From Spirogloea muscicola (taxonomy: Eukaryota > Streptophyta > Zygnematophyceae > Spirogloeales > Spirogloeaceae): DNA of 64,000 nucleotides. Positions 21,601-33,950 of the stretch are shown piece by piece. Each line of letters opens with the position of its first letter. Position 1 is the stretch's first letter. Location of the stretch: positions 308,894-372,893 of the forward strand of contig WELB01000070.1 of the NCBI GenBank assembly GCA_009602725.1, read 5' to 3'. A program made the position numbers and the translations under genes. Below the pieces are notes generated by a model that ran no database searches, had not been told where the DNA came from, and worked only from the letters and a program-made list of their open reading frames with translations.

Positions 21601-23337
21601 CGCCTACTTGCAATACTGAGGTCCAATGAGGAAGTTAACGCAGTAGTCACTGATTCTTCTTGTCATGTGCACCTCTTCCCATTGATCCTCGGCGGTGAAG
21701 AGACCTGGAACCATCCTCCCGCTGCTCAAGCTTAAGGAGAGTGGTCCGCTGCTCCTCTACTTCACTGGCAAAGGACAACCAACTCCCATGAGAATCAGTT
21801 GCACAAGTCAACTAGTAATCCTACATATCAACCCGTGTCTTATAAATCAGCAGCAGGTGTTGACAAGGTTCTGTTACCCTTTGTTAAAGGCTTAGAACCA
21901 ATCTTGACATTCCTTCGACTTCTCCCTGGCTCCAAGGGCAATCCTCAGCCTAACCGTGCTTGCTCAAAACTACAAAACGATGTGTCAATGAGAGAGTGTT
22001 CTGTACTTACTCATGGGTGTCTGTCGCCTCTGCTGACTCTCTTGTGTCCAAGCAAGCCTGAAGGAGTTCATGCAGTGATGAAGCGAGCCTGTCAAGCTAT
22101 CTTACTAAAGTAGATGCAATGTGAGCACTATCAAGAAGAACCCTCAGAGCATTGTTAAGGTATATGATCAGGATGGCATGACACACCTGAAAACCCAATC
22201 TTGGCAGGCTACATCTGACCAGATAAGACCCAAAGATGGACATGAAGATAGTAATAAGTGGGGGAATATACCATATCCCTTGCATGCCGCACGGCAGCCA
22301 ACCATCTCTCAACTTTCTCAGGCGAGTCCACTCCAAACTGTAGTGAAAAGCCAGCAAGATTGTCACCACAATGGACACCTCAAGAACTGCATTGCTGAGA
22401 TCCCTAAACTGTAGGCCTGCACATGCATGCATATGAATATGCTCACCAAGTGGCCCTGCTCAGGCCGGCTTGAATTTTTGATACTGAAAGTGAATAGTAT
22501 CTGCAACTGCACAGTGCTTCGATCAGCTTCGATAGATAGCATTGCTCACAAAGTCTACCACTAGATGTGATAAAGTGAAGGGCAAGTACCGTTGCATAAT
22601 TGCTCATTAAGCTGTCCAGGCATCATATTATACAAATTCAAGTACGTGATGAACTACTCCATCCTTCAAATTGGCAGCGACAAGGTTCATGACAGTGTAC
22701 GTCACCTGGCCTCGCACATGATGCTTTCCAACTTCTTCTGTCTGTACATTTTTGCCAATAGGCCCCGCCAGCAAGGGTTTCTGGACCCACACATTTAGCT
22801 TGCGGCCTTTGTCAGTTACTTCTTATCAGCCTCAGTATCACTCACTTGTAATGCTCCTGCTCCTTGCTACTGCTTGCTGATGTAACCTGTGAGCTCTGAT
22901 TTTGTGTTGGTCTTATTCGGGCTTGCCATCTCAACAGTGTCAGTGCAAAGCACAACTCAGCACAATGCATTAATTCATCTGCCATGGAGTGCCATGACAA
23001 AGCTCCACTCCTGGCTGCTACTACTTCAACATGTCCGACAGTGCAATGCTACTGCTAGACCAGACGATCGGCAACATACAATCTGGCACTGCCATCATGG
23101 CACAAGCTGAGCTGGTTGGTTGTATAGGCTATAATCATCACAGGCATTACGGAGCAGCTTAGCAGGCTAATGTCTGCTGCAAACCTGCAGTCCGCCAGAA
23201 GTGTCTTAATTGGGGTCGCTTTTGAACAGCGCAAGGCTGTTGCCGACGATGATACAGTACCCTGGGTTGCAGTACTCGCGGCCTAGCCTGTTCCTGCCAA
23301 TTACAAAAAGCCAGCCTTCTGTCCTGACTAGCGCCAT
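15610..23337 (-). CDS. EDR2-like PH-START-DUF1336 protein, many exons
   Basis: A PH domain at the N terminus (exon 23337-23185) begins MALVRTEGWLFVIGRNRLG. A later START-domain part includes exon 20886-20792 (KAIGIVEESLEIVFRVIMDLG), exon 20336-20241 (WDPTFGRGKLVEEVDGHIDI) and PDYCLKRYWRRDQDG near 19.95 kb. An acidic linker with DPLAVDMEEFFDAQDGE lies near 18.4 kb. The DUF1336 end is on exons about 16661-16513 (NYSMVFYFASDRTLRPGSLL, QRFVDGDD), 16318-16223 (VKRAVGTKACLLGQAVTC), about 16060-15920 (DVDIGSSSVARGVIGLV) and 15693-15610 (VELPEVLLAAMRAG, TGA). Plant EDR2 proteins bind lipids at membranes and restrain defence and senescence; the role in an alga is unknown. An in-frame TAA (23208-23206) interrupts the PH exon and a one-base deletion is likely near 19915. 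Several internal exons were not resolved. Confidence 0.8.
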
Positions 23338-24180
23338 GACCGCTCCCCATGAGTAGCTAACTCGTCCAAACGGGCACCGGCAGCTCGCGCCTCCAAGCAC
23401 GCCGGTAGTGCTGCTCCATCTCCAGGCGTCCATGAACTTGGTGTTATGCATCTTCAACCCCAGCAGAAAGTGCACGCCGTAGCAGTTGGTGGGGCCTGCA
23501 ACGACCGGTAGTGGTATTGGAAGAACGGGTCAGACAGAAAGGCGAGAGAACTGATGCCGTCGCGAAAGGGAATCGGCGGCAGCGTCGACGCCGGCGCGAG
23601 GAGAGGTGCGTCGAAGCGGAGGCAAGTGGTGGCTTGCCGTGCCTCGTGCCGCCGGCAGTGCTAGCTGGGCCTGTGGTCGTGGATTGGTCGGAGACGAGGA
23701 GCGACGTTGCCTGCTCAGGTTGGCCGCTCGCAGCCACCGCCTCTCCCGCAGAAGAGCTTTGATCACTATTCATTTCTTTTGGGCTGGCTTTTCCAGCCCA
23801 TATCCTCAATGGGCGAGCACTTTCAACTCGCACAGTCGCTGGTCCTCAGGTGATACTTTCTTGAGAGTTCATGCTTGTTGCGCATTTTGCCACTTCAGAC
23901 CTTGTACATTCCTTCTGGGCTGTCCTCTCACAGCCATTGCCGTAAATTGGACGAGCTGTTCCTTTTGAAATGGAAACAGGAGGAGCTGTTTCTTTTTATG
24001 AAGAGCAGCAAGACTTTCTTCCAGAGAGTAAGAGCACTAACAAAGTAGAACGATGTCTGTGAGAAAGTAAGTGGCTCTCTTGAGGGGGCAAGGGCTGTGA
24101 ACAGCCAGCCCGGAAACAATTGACAGGGTCCGAAGGGGCCAAGCACGCGCGCTTTCTCAAAGCTTGCCCGGTAAGATAAT
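23338..24180. repeat. upstream region with hairpin-family repeat
   Basis: 5' flank of the EDR2-like gene, GC-rich at 23500-23760. It holds a copy of the hairpin module at 23781-23799 (GGGCTGG, 5-nt loop, CCAGCCC), followed by the usual GGGCGAGCACTTTC, and a related inverted module at 24085-24110. Confidence 0.5.
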
Positions 24181-24884
24181 CACTTAGTAACCCATGAAGA
24201 GGAGCCGCAAATCAGAAAGTCTAGCAGCTCTGATCTTGTGAAAAGCTGCCTGTAAGAGGTACTTCCAAGCGCCCTTGCCTGTGGTCTCCAAAGAACTCGA
24301 GTACACGCAGTCTTCACATGTCAAGCAGCAGGCGATCTCTGCTTCACAGACACTTTCAGCAGAGTCGGCATCTTGCACACTCTGACGAGCGGAATAAGAT
24401 GGCATTTATTGGACAGCTAGATTGCGCGCTCACGGCTTGCAAGTGCCTGGCTTGCCTGCAATTGCAATGTTGTTCTCGTGCACCGAAGCTGCTGCATACT
24501 ATAGAAGACCTTTGCTGCATAACAGCAGAATCAATTGCCTCCTTCTCTAGCAAATGTCATCCCCTAGGCCATAGATGCTCAGTCGTCTGCCACAAAAATT
24601 TAATATACGCTTAACCACTAAAACCATGACATGCACAAGATCAGGTTGTGCCAGTGTCTTACTATGGAGCTGCAACATGATCCTTTGCCATGGAGGTTCT
24701 TAATCACTTGCGACGTTAATAGTACCAATCACTAAAAGGGTAAAGGAGTGTGCTATTTAAGAAGACAAAAGCAGAGTGTAAATCTGTTTTCTGTATAAGG
24801 CAAGCTGAACAATTTCTGCGCACATACAAGGCATTTGAAAACGCATAGTGGTTGAGGAAGAGAGGGCAACCTCTCTTCGCAGTC
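24181..24884. other. repeat remnant and intergenic DNA
   Basis: At 24184-24240 the minus strand encodes a relic ending SDLRLLFMGY plus stop, a decayed version of the LINE-like C terminus. The rest is AT-richer DNA with no recognised gene. Confidence 0.4.
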
Positions 24885-26044
24885 TCAATCATTCCGCCAT
24901 TTCCTCACAACTTCCGCCTCGGCACTACCAGTGCTTTCAATCTTCAAAGCTTTCAGACCTGGTGTCTTAGAAATCCGTCGCGGGCCTTTGAAGCCTCTCA
25001 ACACAAACAGAATGCTGTTCACCAGGAAGGCCAAGATTGACACTCCTTGCGTCAGGAGTAGGTACTGCATGTTGACACATGCAGATTAATAGTGTCAGGC
25101 CCATATTCACCTCGCATCACAAGTGCACCCTAGAAGAAGCAGCTCTTCCTATGTAAGGCAATGGCTGTGAGAAGCCAGCTCAGAGGATTGACAAGTTCTG
25201 AAAGACAGGAAGGCGCCCAGATCACGAAAGTACTCTTCATGACGTCTCCCTAGAGCAGTAAGACCATAAGGCTGCTAGATGAAGATGTTGGAACTTACAA
25301 TCAGGACTATGCCGCCAATGGCATACAGGATTTGCTTCGCCTCGTCTACCCAGTTTCCCCCTTTTCCCTCACCTCCCTCTGCTCCTCCATCCCCTCCACC
25401 CCAGCCCCTTCCTCTTCCTCCTCCTCCGCCTCCTCCAGCTTTGGTAGCTTCTCGTTTCTGAATCTCCTCGTCCCACTTCTTGAACTTGTCTGTCGTATCT
25501 CCAAGTGCAGCCTCTAATGCTCGCCTAGCCTCCTCCTGCCACAACATAGCCAAGATGGACAGACATGAATTTGTGGCATGGTGATGGCACAAGCTGGGGT
25601 TACGTGGGCCTCCCGTGAGCGCGGGCCAAGCTGGACTAGGAGGACTACGACCAGACTGCAGCACGTGCAGCCATGCTCTGGTTAGTACTGCTCACAATAA
25701 GTCCTGCACTTGTGCTCCTGAAGTCCTTGTGCTCTGAGCAAGAGTGACCAAGAGCTCGAGAGACGCCACTTATCAGCAGTTCCCATATTCGTGGTCTCTT
25801 CTGTTCGGGTTACTCCGATGACCTCCAGGTTTAGCCTCACTCGCTTGTCAGCTGCGCACGAGATGCTCGCTCTCCGTCGCGTTTGCAGAGGGGGCTGATT
25901 CCGACGTAAGGCCGCGTCAAGTTGGCATCTGCTGCTGCGGAGATGCGGTCCACTGAGACTCAAGCTCGACTCCCGCTGCTGGTCCAGCAGTCCGCACTGC
26001 GGCGCAACCCGTGCACTCCAGGCGGCCTGCAGGCGAGCCGCCAT
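24885..26044 (-). CDS. small glycine-rich membrane protein, probable plastid targeting
   Basis: Three exons, 26044-25823, 25535-25299 and 25064-24885 (TGA), all joined in phase 0, give 212 residues. Residues 1 to about 70 are Ala/Arg/Ser/Leu-rich with few acidic residues, resembling a transit peptide. A helical stretch EEARRALEAALGDTTDKFKK and WDEEIQKREA follows, then a glycine-rich linker, WVDEAKQILYAIGGIVLIV, and a second hydrophobic segment GVSILAFLVNSILFVLRG with a basic tail. The arrangement recalls conserved chloroplast glycine-rich membrane proteins of unknown function in plants and algae. No catalytic motif is visible. An in-frame upstream ATG near 26113 is possible; 26044 was chosen because the leader is compact from there. 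Confidence 0.6.
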
Positions 26045-27120
26045 GCGCGCGTGGGCAGTCCAGGCTACAGCGGTATGAAGCCTGCCCCGCCAATGAGGCT
26101 TAAGTAGCCTCAATCAGACTCCGGCGACAGCGCCCGCGCGGCGCTGGCGTGCGAGCGTTCGGCACCGCAAGAGCGCCTCAGGAGGGCGGGGTGGTGGGGA
26201 AGAGAGAGAAGGCGCGCGGGGCGCATGAATTGAAAGGGAGGCCAATTCAAGCCAATACATTGTTCAGAAACGATACTTGGAGATCCACCTTCAGCTGTAG
26301 TCTATCCTTTCCGGGCTGGCTTTTCAGCACTTTCCCGGCCCCTTAACTTGGGCGAGCTTTTTACTCATATGTACAGTGGACCTTGTCCTTTCTTCAAAGA
26401 AAGTGCTCGCCCATTGAGAATAGGGGCTGGAACAACCAGCCCGAAAAAGAATGAACAGAGTACGAGAAGGGGGCCAGGGGATGCGCTAAGAAACAGAAAC
26501 TTCTTCAAAGAAGAAAGTGCTCGCCCATTGAGAATAGGGGCTGGAACAACCAGCCCGAAAAAGAATGAACAGAGTACGAGAAGGGGGCCAGGGGAAGCAG
26601 CTAAGTAACAAAATCAAAGCTGCTACGAGACACTCAGTAACCCCTGCTAAGCAGCCGCAGATCAGAGATGCTGGGCTCCTGGAAGTGGGTCCCCTGGCCA
26701 GAGCCAGAGGCAGCAGCGAGGGTTCTGCCTTGCACCAGAAAGCTGGGCGAGCTCTAGTAGGTGGCAGAAGGGCTCCGTTCCTGGCATCTAGTATTCATGC
26801 ATCGAGTAGTGACCTTTATGTTTTGACCCGTGGTTATTGAGCGGGTCAATCTGCTGTAGGTTATGTAGATTTTTAGATGTGCTTGCCTTTGTACCTGGCC
26901 ATTTGGCCTACATTTCTTTCTAATACACGATCTCTCGTTCTGCCGGCACTCTTCAAAGGCTGGCTTTTCACCAAAGTGAACCAAAAGCAGCTCTACAAGC
27001 GGTACAGGTCGAGTCGACATGGCCCCCGTCAGCACGGCTCCCCCCGCTCTGTGACACCTCCGGCCCTCCTAGTATAGGGCGTCATTCCATGTAGCCACAT
27101 TCTTTGCGCTGCATTCTTTG
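26045..27120 (+). repeat. repeat cluster: tandem hairpin modules plus LINE end
   Basis: 26205-26270 is family B. 26395-26490 and 26515-26612 are a tandem duplication of the hairpin module (hairpins 26424-26442 and 26538-26556). 26685-26935 is a plus-strand LINE 3' end whose frame ends LYVLTRGY with the stop hairpin at 26823-26849 and a 3' terminus resembling the other copies. Confidence 0.65.
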
Positions 27121-27124
27121 TACT

Positions 27125-27205
27125 TTCTGCATTTTCTGCCTGAACAATGTATTGGCTTGAATTGGCCTCCCTTTGATTTCAAGCGCACCGCGCGCCTTCT
27201 CTCTT
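27125..27205 (-). repeat. family-B repeat, inverted copy
   Basis: Carries the complement of the GGCGCGC...CATGAAA, AATTCAAGCC and TTGTTCAGGCA modules. Lies about 480 bases upstream of the golgin-84 start. Confidence 0.5.
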
Positions 27206-27683
27206 CCCTCCCTGCTCCCGCGGTGGCCCTCCAGCACACGTCCCGTCCCCCAGCCCTGCCCTGCATATTAGGGTGGAACACTGCCGTGACGAGGCCAGGG
27301 TGCGGCATGCTGCTGCGGCGAGGAGCTCGGGATGTTGCGAGCGGACCCCCTCGTTCGCAGCTACGGGTGGGCAGGGGCAGGCCACGAGCATGTGCAGCAT
27401 AAGCCTGGCATCTGCAAACGGCGCTGGCATTGACAAGGCGGATGTAAAGCAGGTCCCCTACATTTGCTCATTTGCAAGCCAGAGAAAGGCCTGGCTAGGT
27501 CACTTCTAGAGGACAAGGGAGATGTGGCCCCCTCAGGTTAAAGGAGCCCTGCTAGGTAACGCCATTGGCGACCGTGCTGCTCCAGCACGCTGTTAACAGG
27601 CCGCCGGCACACCATATAATCTCGGCTATAGCTGAACAGAGCCTCGAGACGGTGTACCTGCAAATACCAACTACTGGAGCAAG

Positions 27684-30600
27684 ATGGCAGCCTGGTTGCA
27701 GAGTCAATTCCGCAAGGCTGAAGGTGGACAATCAACCAAGCCCCATACAGTAGAGCCCCTGCGACTTTGGATCTTGTGAGGCGACTGTTGTACTGCTAAA
27801 CGCCCTATGATGTCCATCTGCTCTTTGTGTTAGATGGATGGACTGCATCTGCTGAGAGTACAGACTTCTTAAGAATGCATCACACTGGTGCAGCTTCCAT
27901 CTTCAATGTTAGGTTTGTGGTGAATGGCAAGCAAGCTCTTGCTACCTTCTTGTCAGGTTATGTAGTGTACTCACTGATGCAGAGCTACTAGAAGTTGTCG
28001 ACCGTACGGCAAAGAATGCTGTCATCAGAGAGCGTGAAAGCTCAGGTATTACCATACCCTCAGTGTATCTCCTATTCGCTACTCACAAGGACACGCATAG
28101 GTATACTATCATCATGAAGTATTGGTGCATGAGTGCTGTGTATGTCAGGTTTCTACAGCGGTAGGACGCCAGCAGCTATGATTAAACGTACTCTGGAAGT
28201 TGCAACCCCTTCAAACTGGCAGACTCTCGTGTGAATGTGAACGTCCCTCCTCTAACTTCACTGTAACCACTGTGCTTTCAGGTCAAGATGGGAGTGATTT
28301 GAAAACAGGGAGCAGTCCTCTTACTGCTGGCAAGGTGGACAGTAGTGGTAGTGGAGATGTTGTTTCTGCTGCACATGAATTGGTCGGATATTGCTGATCA
28401 TGAGCCCAAGGGTTGCTTCTCATGCTGGAGAAAGCCTGGGACTCGTCTGTACATAAGAATTCCACTCATTGTGTACCAGGGGATCTAAGCAGGCCGTAAG
28501 TTATCTGCAGGTGCTAATCCGTACTCCAGAAAATGTGCTGTCCAAGCGACTTGGAGCCAGCAGAAGCAGCTCCTATACGGACCTGGAAGCTTCAAGTCTT
28601 GCTCAAGCGAAGGCTAAAGTTGAGACAGACACTTCTGAAGGAGGATTGCTCAGTCAGGAGGATGATGGATCAGCGGCTGGGTCTACTGTCCTAGGTGAAG
28701 AAATCGAGGAGGGTACTTGCACTGACGAACAAGTGGTAGCTAGCAATGGAGGCTCTGAAACCCTGTCAACTTTGCCAGCACCAGACATCTCCAGAGAGGA
28801 GGGCATGCTTGTAGGACCTCAGGAAGCAGAGGTTAGTGCTATCAACGAAGCAGAGTCATGTATCAATTACAGCGTGGCCTCAAGTACATTGGAGCAGACG
28901 GACTCTCCCCTGGCAAAGCTCCCAAAAGATGGGGAATTTGAAGATGGAAGTGCTGGGGATGTCAGCAGTAAAGCTCCGGAGGAGCTTGAGAGGTCCACCG
29001 TTTCAATTGACAGCGACACAACCAGGGCCAAAACTTCCGCAGTAGGCCAAGTAAATATGACCTTGAGCAATGGACATGTAGAACCAGCTGACCAGACAAT
29101 GGATGAACACCAAGAAGAAACCTCAGCAGATGAAAGCCACTCCAGAAGTGCTAATTTGGAGGTGGATTCAAATGAGGTACTCAGCCGTGCCTCACCTGCA
29201 TATGCCAGATGAATAGTAGTTCAGACTTATGCACTTGCTTTGGACCTAGTCATACTTGCTTTGAGCCTCAGTCCTAGCAGGTGCTTATGCACTCTTGGCA
29301 GGCGACACCGAGCAGACCATTACCATAGGTGTTATATAAGTATGGCCTGTCCATCATGGTGAAGCTGGTAGTTGAGCCTAACTTGACCATCGTCAGCAAT
29401 ACAAGTACACTGTTGCTCACTTCCGATTGCAATATGTTCTGCTTAATCATCTCTGATAGGCTCAAGTCCTGTTGAAGATTGCATCATCTGGAGGACAGAC
29501 GAAGGAAGCAAGACTGGCTAAGGTATGAAATGATTGTACTTCAAGGTGCATGACAGACACTTCACATGCCTTGCTTGTGGAGATTCCATTGTTGTCCTAC
29601 TCTAATTGTGCCCCTGATTGAAGTCTATAAAATTATCTTACTCTTTCATCTCACCAGATTACCCTGCCTTTGTGGTGCAGGTGTGTGCCAATCTCTCTGC
29701 TCGACTTCAGGAGTACAAAGCAGAAAATGTGCAGCTAGAGGAGCTTCTGCTCATTGAGGTAGGCCCCAGCAGGTGAAACGACATATGTAATATTGGGCAG
29801 GGCACTTCCGCCGGAGTTTTTGGCAAGTAGAGAATGCTTGCAATCAGAACCTCATCTACATTGACTAGACAACCATAAGTAACCAGTCTGAGCACTTAAG
29901 GTGTAGCTAGGTATGATCTCGAGTAAGGCGGCAGTGATCACTTACTGCACTGCTATTTGTGATGATCCCTTGCTGAGCAGCGAGAGGAGAGAGCTTCTGT
30001 GGACAAAATTATTAAGCACTTCGAGCAGCAACTTTCAACGGCTCAGGCAACTGCTGCAAGTATGGAGGCCGATCTAGCTGGAGCATTGGCAGTCAAATCC
30101 GCGGAGATGGCAGCATTGACCTCAGCCCTGCACGAAAGCAGGCAGCGTGCCAATGCTGCCGAAGCAAAAGCAACGTCTCTACAAGTGAGCAGCCATCAGA
30201 GAATTGCATTGACGTATTGGGGTCTGTCACATCTTCTCGGGCTTTAAGTAGGAATCTGTTATCTTGCGATAATGATAGTAGGGCAACAGTGTACTGGAGT
30301 CAAAGTCCTTTCTACATGGATGGCAAATGGCTTGTGCAGGCGACAGCAGAGGTATTGACAAGGACTCGGGATATGTCTGAAGCTCGAATTATTCAGGTGC
30401 ACTTGTACAACTGCTAGAGTCTATGATATTTTGGACCCCACAACCACTCTGTATGCTCTGTATGCTTGTAGACAAGACATTGTGATCTAATGAAGACAAG
30501 TCAATGTGTCAGATGTGCTAAAATAGCACTATCTGTCATGCAGGCTCTACGAGAGGAGCTCATATCTACTGAGCAAAGAGTTGAAGAAGAAAGGCTCGCT

Positions 30601-33600
30601 CATGTTGCAACTCGACAGGTATGGTCATCGTGAGTAGATAGGTGATTGAGAGGCCTTCACTAGCTATGCAGAAGAGCAATTCTGGTCATGTCTACTCTTG
30701 TCCCAAAGCATTAAGCATTCCTGAGTTGTGTGTGGTATTATGACATCATTGTCGACCTTAGAGAAGGACCACTACTTGCTCCTCTACTGACGAAGCATGC
30801 ACGTCGTTTGCACCTTCCTCTCACTCCTTCCCAGTTTCTCGTTCATGTATCTTCTCCTTCAGTTGCATGCATACGTGTGTGCGCTCACTCTCACTCCCTT
30901 CCTCCTGCATTTTGCAGGATGCAGCTGGACGCGAGAACGATCTTGAGCAGCAGCTGACAGAAAATGTTGCTGCACTGACCAGAATGCAGGTATTGCTGAT
31001 GCAAACAAAGCACATAGTTGGTCACATAGAGTGGCTGATGCATGGCATAGTGCCGAGCCACCCTGCTAGTAGCAGGTATTGCAAATTACTGACTGCCGGG
31101 AGCATCTTTGCCAATGTCCTTCATCCCTGAGCTACAGAGGTCTCTGGAGGATCGAGCATCCAAAAATCAAGACATGGAGCAGAGGATAACAATGCTGGAG
31201 GTGGGCATTCTTCTACTGCTGACCATGGGACTCTTGGATCTCTGCACTAGACTCCGTAACCTCACCCTACCTCACTGCATATTTGCAGAGCAATTGTGCT
31301 GCACTGAATGAAGAACTTCAGAAGGCTGATGCACGCCTGAAAAGGGAGCAGAAGAGACCATCCGAGGATGCAGGCAGCTCAATACAGGCAAGCTGCTTCC
31401 TCTTGCTCTCTTCAGGATAGTGGCAAAATTGTGGATGGCATGTGGCATACTTTGAGATGTAGTTTTGTTGGCCAGTATTACGTGGAGTTGGAGATGAAGT
31501 TCGACTGCAGCTTAGATCTGACCTGTGCCTTCAAATGTGTACTTAACGCACGAGGTGGTTTGTGGTGGTTAAGATCCACTAGTTCCTGTAATCTGCAGGT
31601 ACAAGCATGGAAAGAAGAGGCTGAAAGAGCTCGGCAAGCACAACGGGAGGCAGAGGGCGCCAATGTTTCGCTGGCGGTATGCTTGCACAATGGTTCCAAA
31701 TTTTATCTTGCATCTTTGTCCAACTTACCTGGCTACAGACATTTCATGCAACGCTCACCATGAGAAACTTTGCAGGCATACTGCTGTGCTTCATCCTGGT
31801 GTTGCGCTAAGGAAAGCCATGTGGCAATCAAATTGCACGATGTCATTAATTGCACCGTAGCATTTGACAGGCGGAGGTGCAGAAGTTAAGGGTGGAGTTA
31901 GCAGCAAGCAAGCGTGACATGGACAGTGGCTCAGCTCAGGTGGATGTAACCTGTCATACATCTCTTAGTACATCTCCTAGACATGATTGATGGGCATTGC
32001 CTGGTACATCCTAGTCATTTAGGTTTTTCAACTGAACCTGCAAACCTGTCAACCGATCCATTTCCAGCTTGCTTATTGTCATTGGTGATTGAGCTAGCAG
32101 CCAACTCATTTGGTGATCGCTTGCAGGCTCAAGGAGAACTGGAGAAGAAGTTTCGGGAGTTGACTGAACTCCTTGTAAGTCAGAAAAGTCTGGCGGCCTG
32201 TCCTCATGCATCCTGCATAGCCAAATATCTGGCACTCTATTACTTATTTAGCTTGGCATAGCCATCAATTGATTCTGAACTCTTCAGTGGCATGGCCCAC
32301 TCCTACAAGCTGCACAGACATTGCCAGGATTGAGTGCTGTGCTTGCTCATTGATTCAATTGCACATCTCACCTGCAGTACTTCAAACAGACACAACTTGA
32401 AGCCATGTCCAGTGAGCGTCAAGCTGCAATTCTGCAGCTTGAAAGAGAAACCAAACGTTTTCGGGAGGCCAAGGCAAGTCCTGTGTTGACGTCACTACCT
32501 TGATGCTAATATTGCGATTGATCTTCTTATCTATCCTGCATAAGTGATCACTCAGCTGCCACAGTAGGTAGGCAAGAGTAAAACTTCAACATTGAGTCAC
32601 CTTGACACTATGTCACCCGCATTTGTTATGAGTGACCGTTCACCTCAGACAAGCCACTATTGTCCTGGAATTCTCAGGCTCAAGCTGAACGAGAGCAATT
32701 AGTAAACAGATCTGGGCATGCAACAGACGATGAGGAGCAGGGTCTCAGATCCTTGTATGCCTTGCTTCCTGCAAAGCCTCACAACAAGATGCAGATGCAG
32801 ACACTTGATTGTTGTCTCGCTTTGCTAGTCTGGAGTTTTGGAAGAGAAAATGTGTTATCTCGCTGTTCAGGTTGAAGCAGTCCATGTCTCCTATTTCTCC
32901 TTTCTCCTTATATAACAGTGTGCTGTTCGAGTCTTTTCGGCAGGACTCTGGCACCTAAGTTGCACCAGCGCAAGAGCATAGTTGGCCCCAGCCTCCGGGT
33001 CAGGATTGACAGATTGTGATGTATCATAAGAGAGGCAGATGCCGGAAACTTGTGCTCCACTAGCATGTTATCAGGTCCAAGACTAGCAAGCTGCTTCAGC
33101 AAGCTCGTGCGTCTTCGTCATAATCTCCTCACTATTCTTACAGTTGTTTGAAGACCTGAAAACATTACCAAACATCTAGCTGAAATAGATGTAATGGGTT
33201 CCTGCAGAGTGCTGTCAAGCTCCTGGACAGGGGTACTGTGCAAGCTGGCAAGTTCCTGTGGAGACGCCCAGTGGCACGGCTTGTTGTCTTTTTCTACCTT
33301 GTAAGATTCTTCTGCAAACACTTGTGAGGCTTTCGGGACATTGACGATCAGATGTGTTGGACATCATGACAATTGTAACTTGCCCTGATTTATTGTAACG
33401 ACATAGATGTGCTACATGTCGCTGGTGGACTTCTAACATGTGAAATATTTTGCCTGTGACAAATATGCATTCTGCCCATGGCATTGTGTAGGTTTTCGTT
33501 CATCTGTTCCTCTTATACCTGCTTGGTCGGTTACAGGTGAGCTTCTGCTGTTATGAGATTTAAGAATGTACAAGTCTGCATTTGCCACTATAATCTTGTC

Positions 33601-33950
33601 TTGGTCATTGTCTCAAGCGGTGCGTTTAGATTGTAGTACATTGTCATCACTCTCAAAGCCTTTCGTCTCTTTCACGATTGAGTTGCAGTCTTGACTTACT
33701 CCCTTTTCCCAGCTCTGGAACCATATAGAAAGGCATAAAGCATGTCAAACGACTTCTAGTTCTACTGACATGTTCTAGAACCATGGGCTTGCATGTTGAG
33801 GAAGGTCAGCAGATGCTCTAGTAATAGTTGCACAAATCGATGATGTTGCTGCAGGACTTGGCGGAGACATTGGAGGGCGCTGTTGCCTCCAAAGCAGGGA
33901 GCCTTGCTAATAGCAAGGACTTGTTCCCTGGCATGACAAGGCAACCCTGA
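27684..33950 (+). CDS. golgin-84, tail-anchored Golgi coiled-coil protein, 21 exons
   Basis: Exons 27684-27723, 27983-28045, 28282-28382, 28511-29176, 29460-29522, 29681-29758, 29981-30184, 30340-30396, 30544-30618, 30918-30989, 31132-31200, 31289-31387, 31599-31676, 31871-31939, 32127-32174, 32378-32473, 32678-32754, 32944-32998, 33208-33300, 33492-33536 and 33855-33950 stay in frame throughout, about 747 residues. The N terminus MAAWLQSQFRKAEELLEVVD matches the MASWLKAAEDLFEVVD start of plant golgin-84 (GC1/GC2). A Ser/Glu-rich low-complexity region (exon 4) and a long coiled coil follow. The C-terminal anchor is RRPVARLVVFFYLVFVHLFL and LYLLGR. It tethers vesicles at the cis-Golgi rim. Introns after 31387 and 32473 use GC donors. 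No frameshift or in-frame stop. A small extra exon between 32998 and 33208 cannot be excluded. Confidence 0.92.

Noticed and set aside
12671-23208. Reassigned genetic code (TAA/TAG = Gln), as in some ulvophyte algae
   Set aside because: In-frame TAG in the oxidase and TAA in the EDR2-like gene sit where Gln would be plausible, but golgin-84 and the galactosyltransferase (about 1465 codons, many Gln) contain no TAA/TAG, and the galactosyltransferase ends naturally at TAG. Local errors or decay fit better.
26386-26612. CRISPR-like tandem repeat with hairpins
   Set aside because: Only two units in eukaryotic DNA; the same module is dispersed genome-like at many sites, so it is a tandem retrotransposon end.
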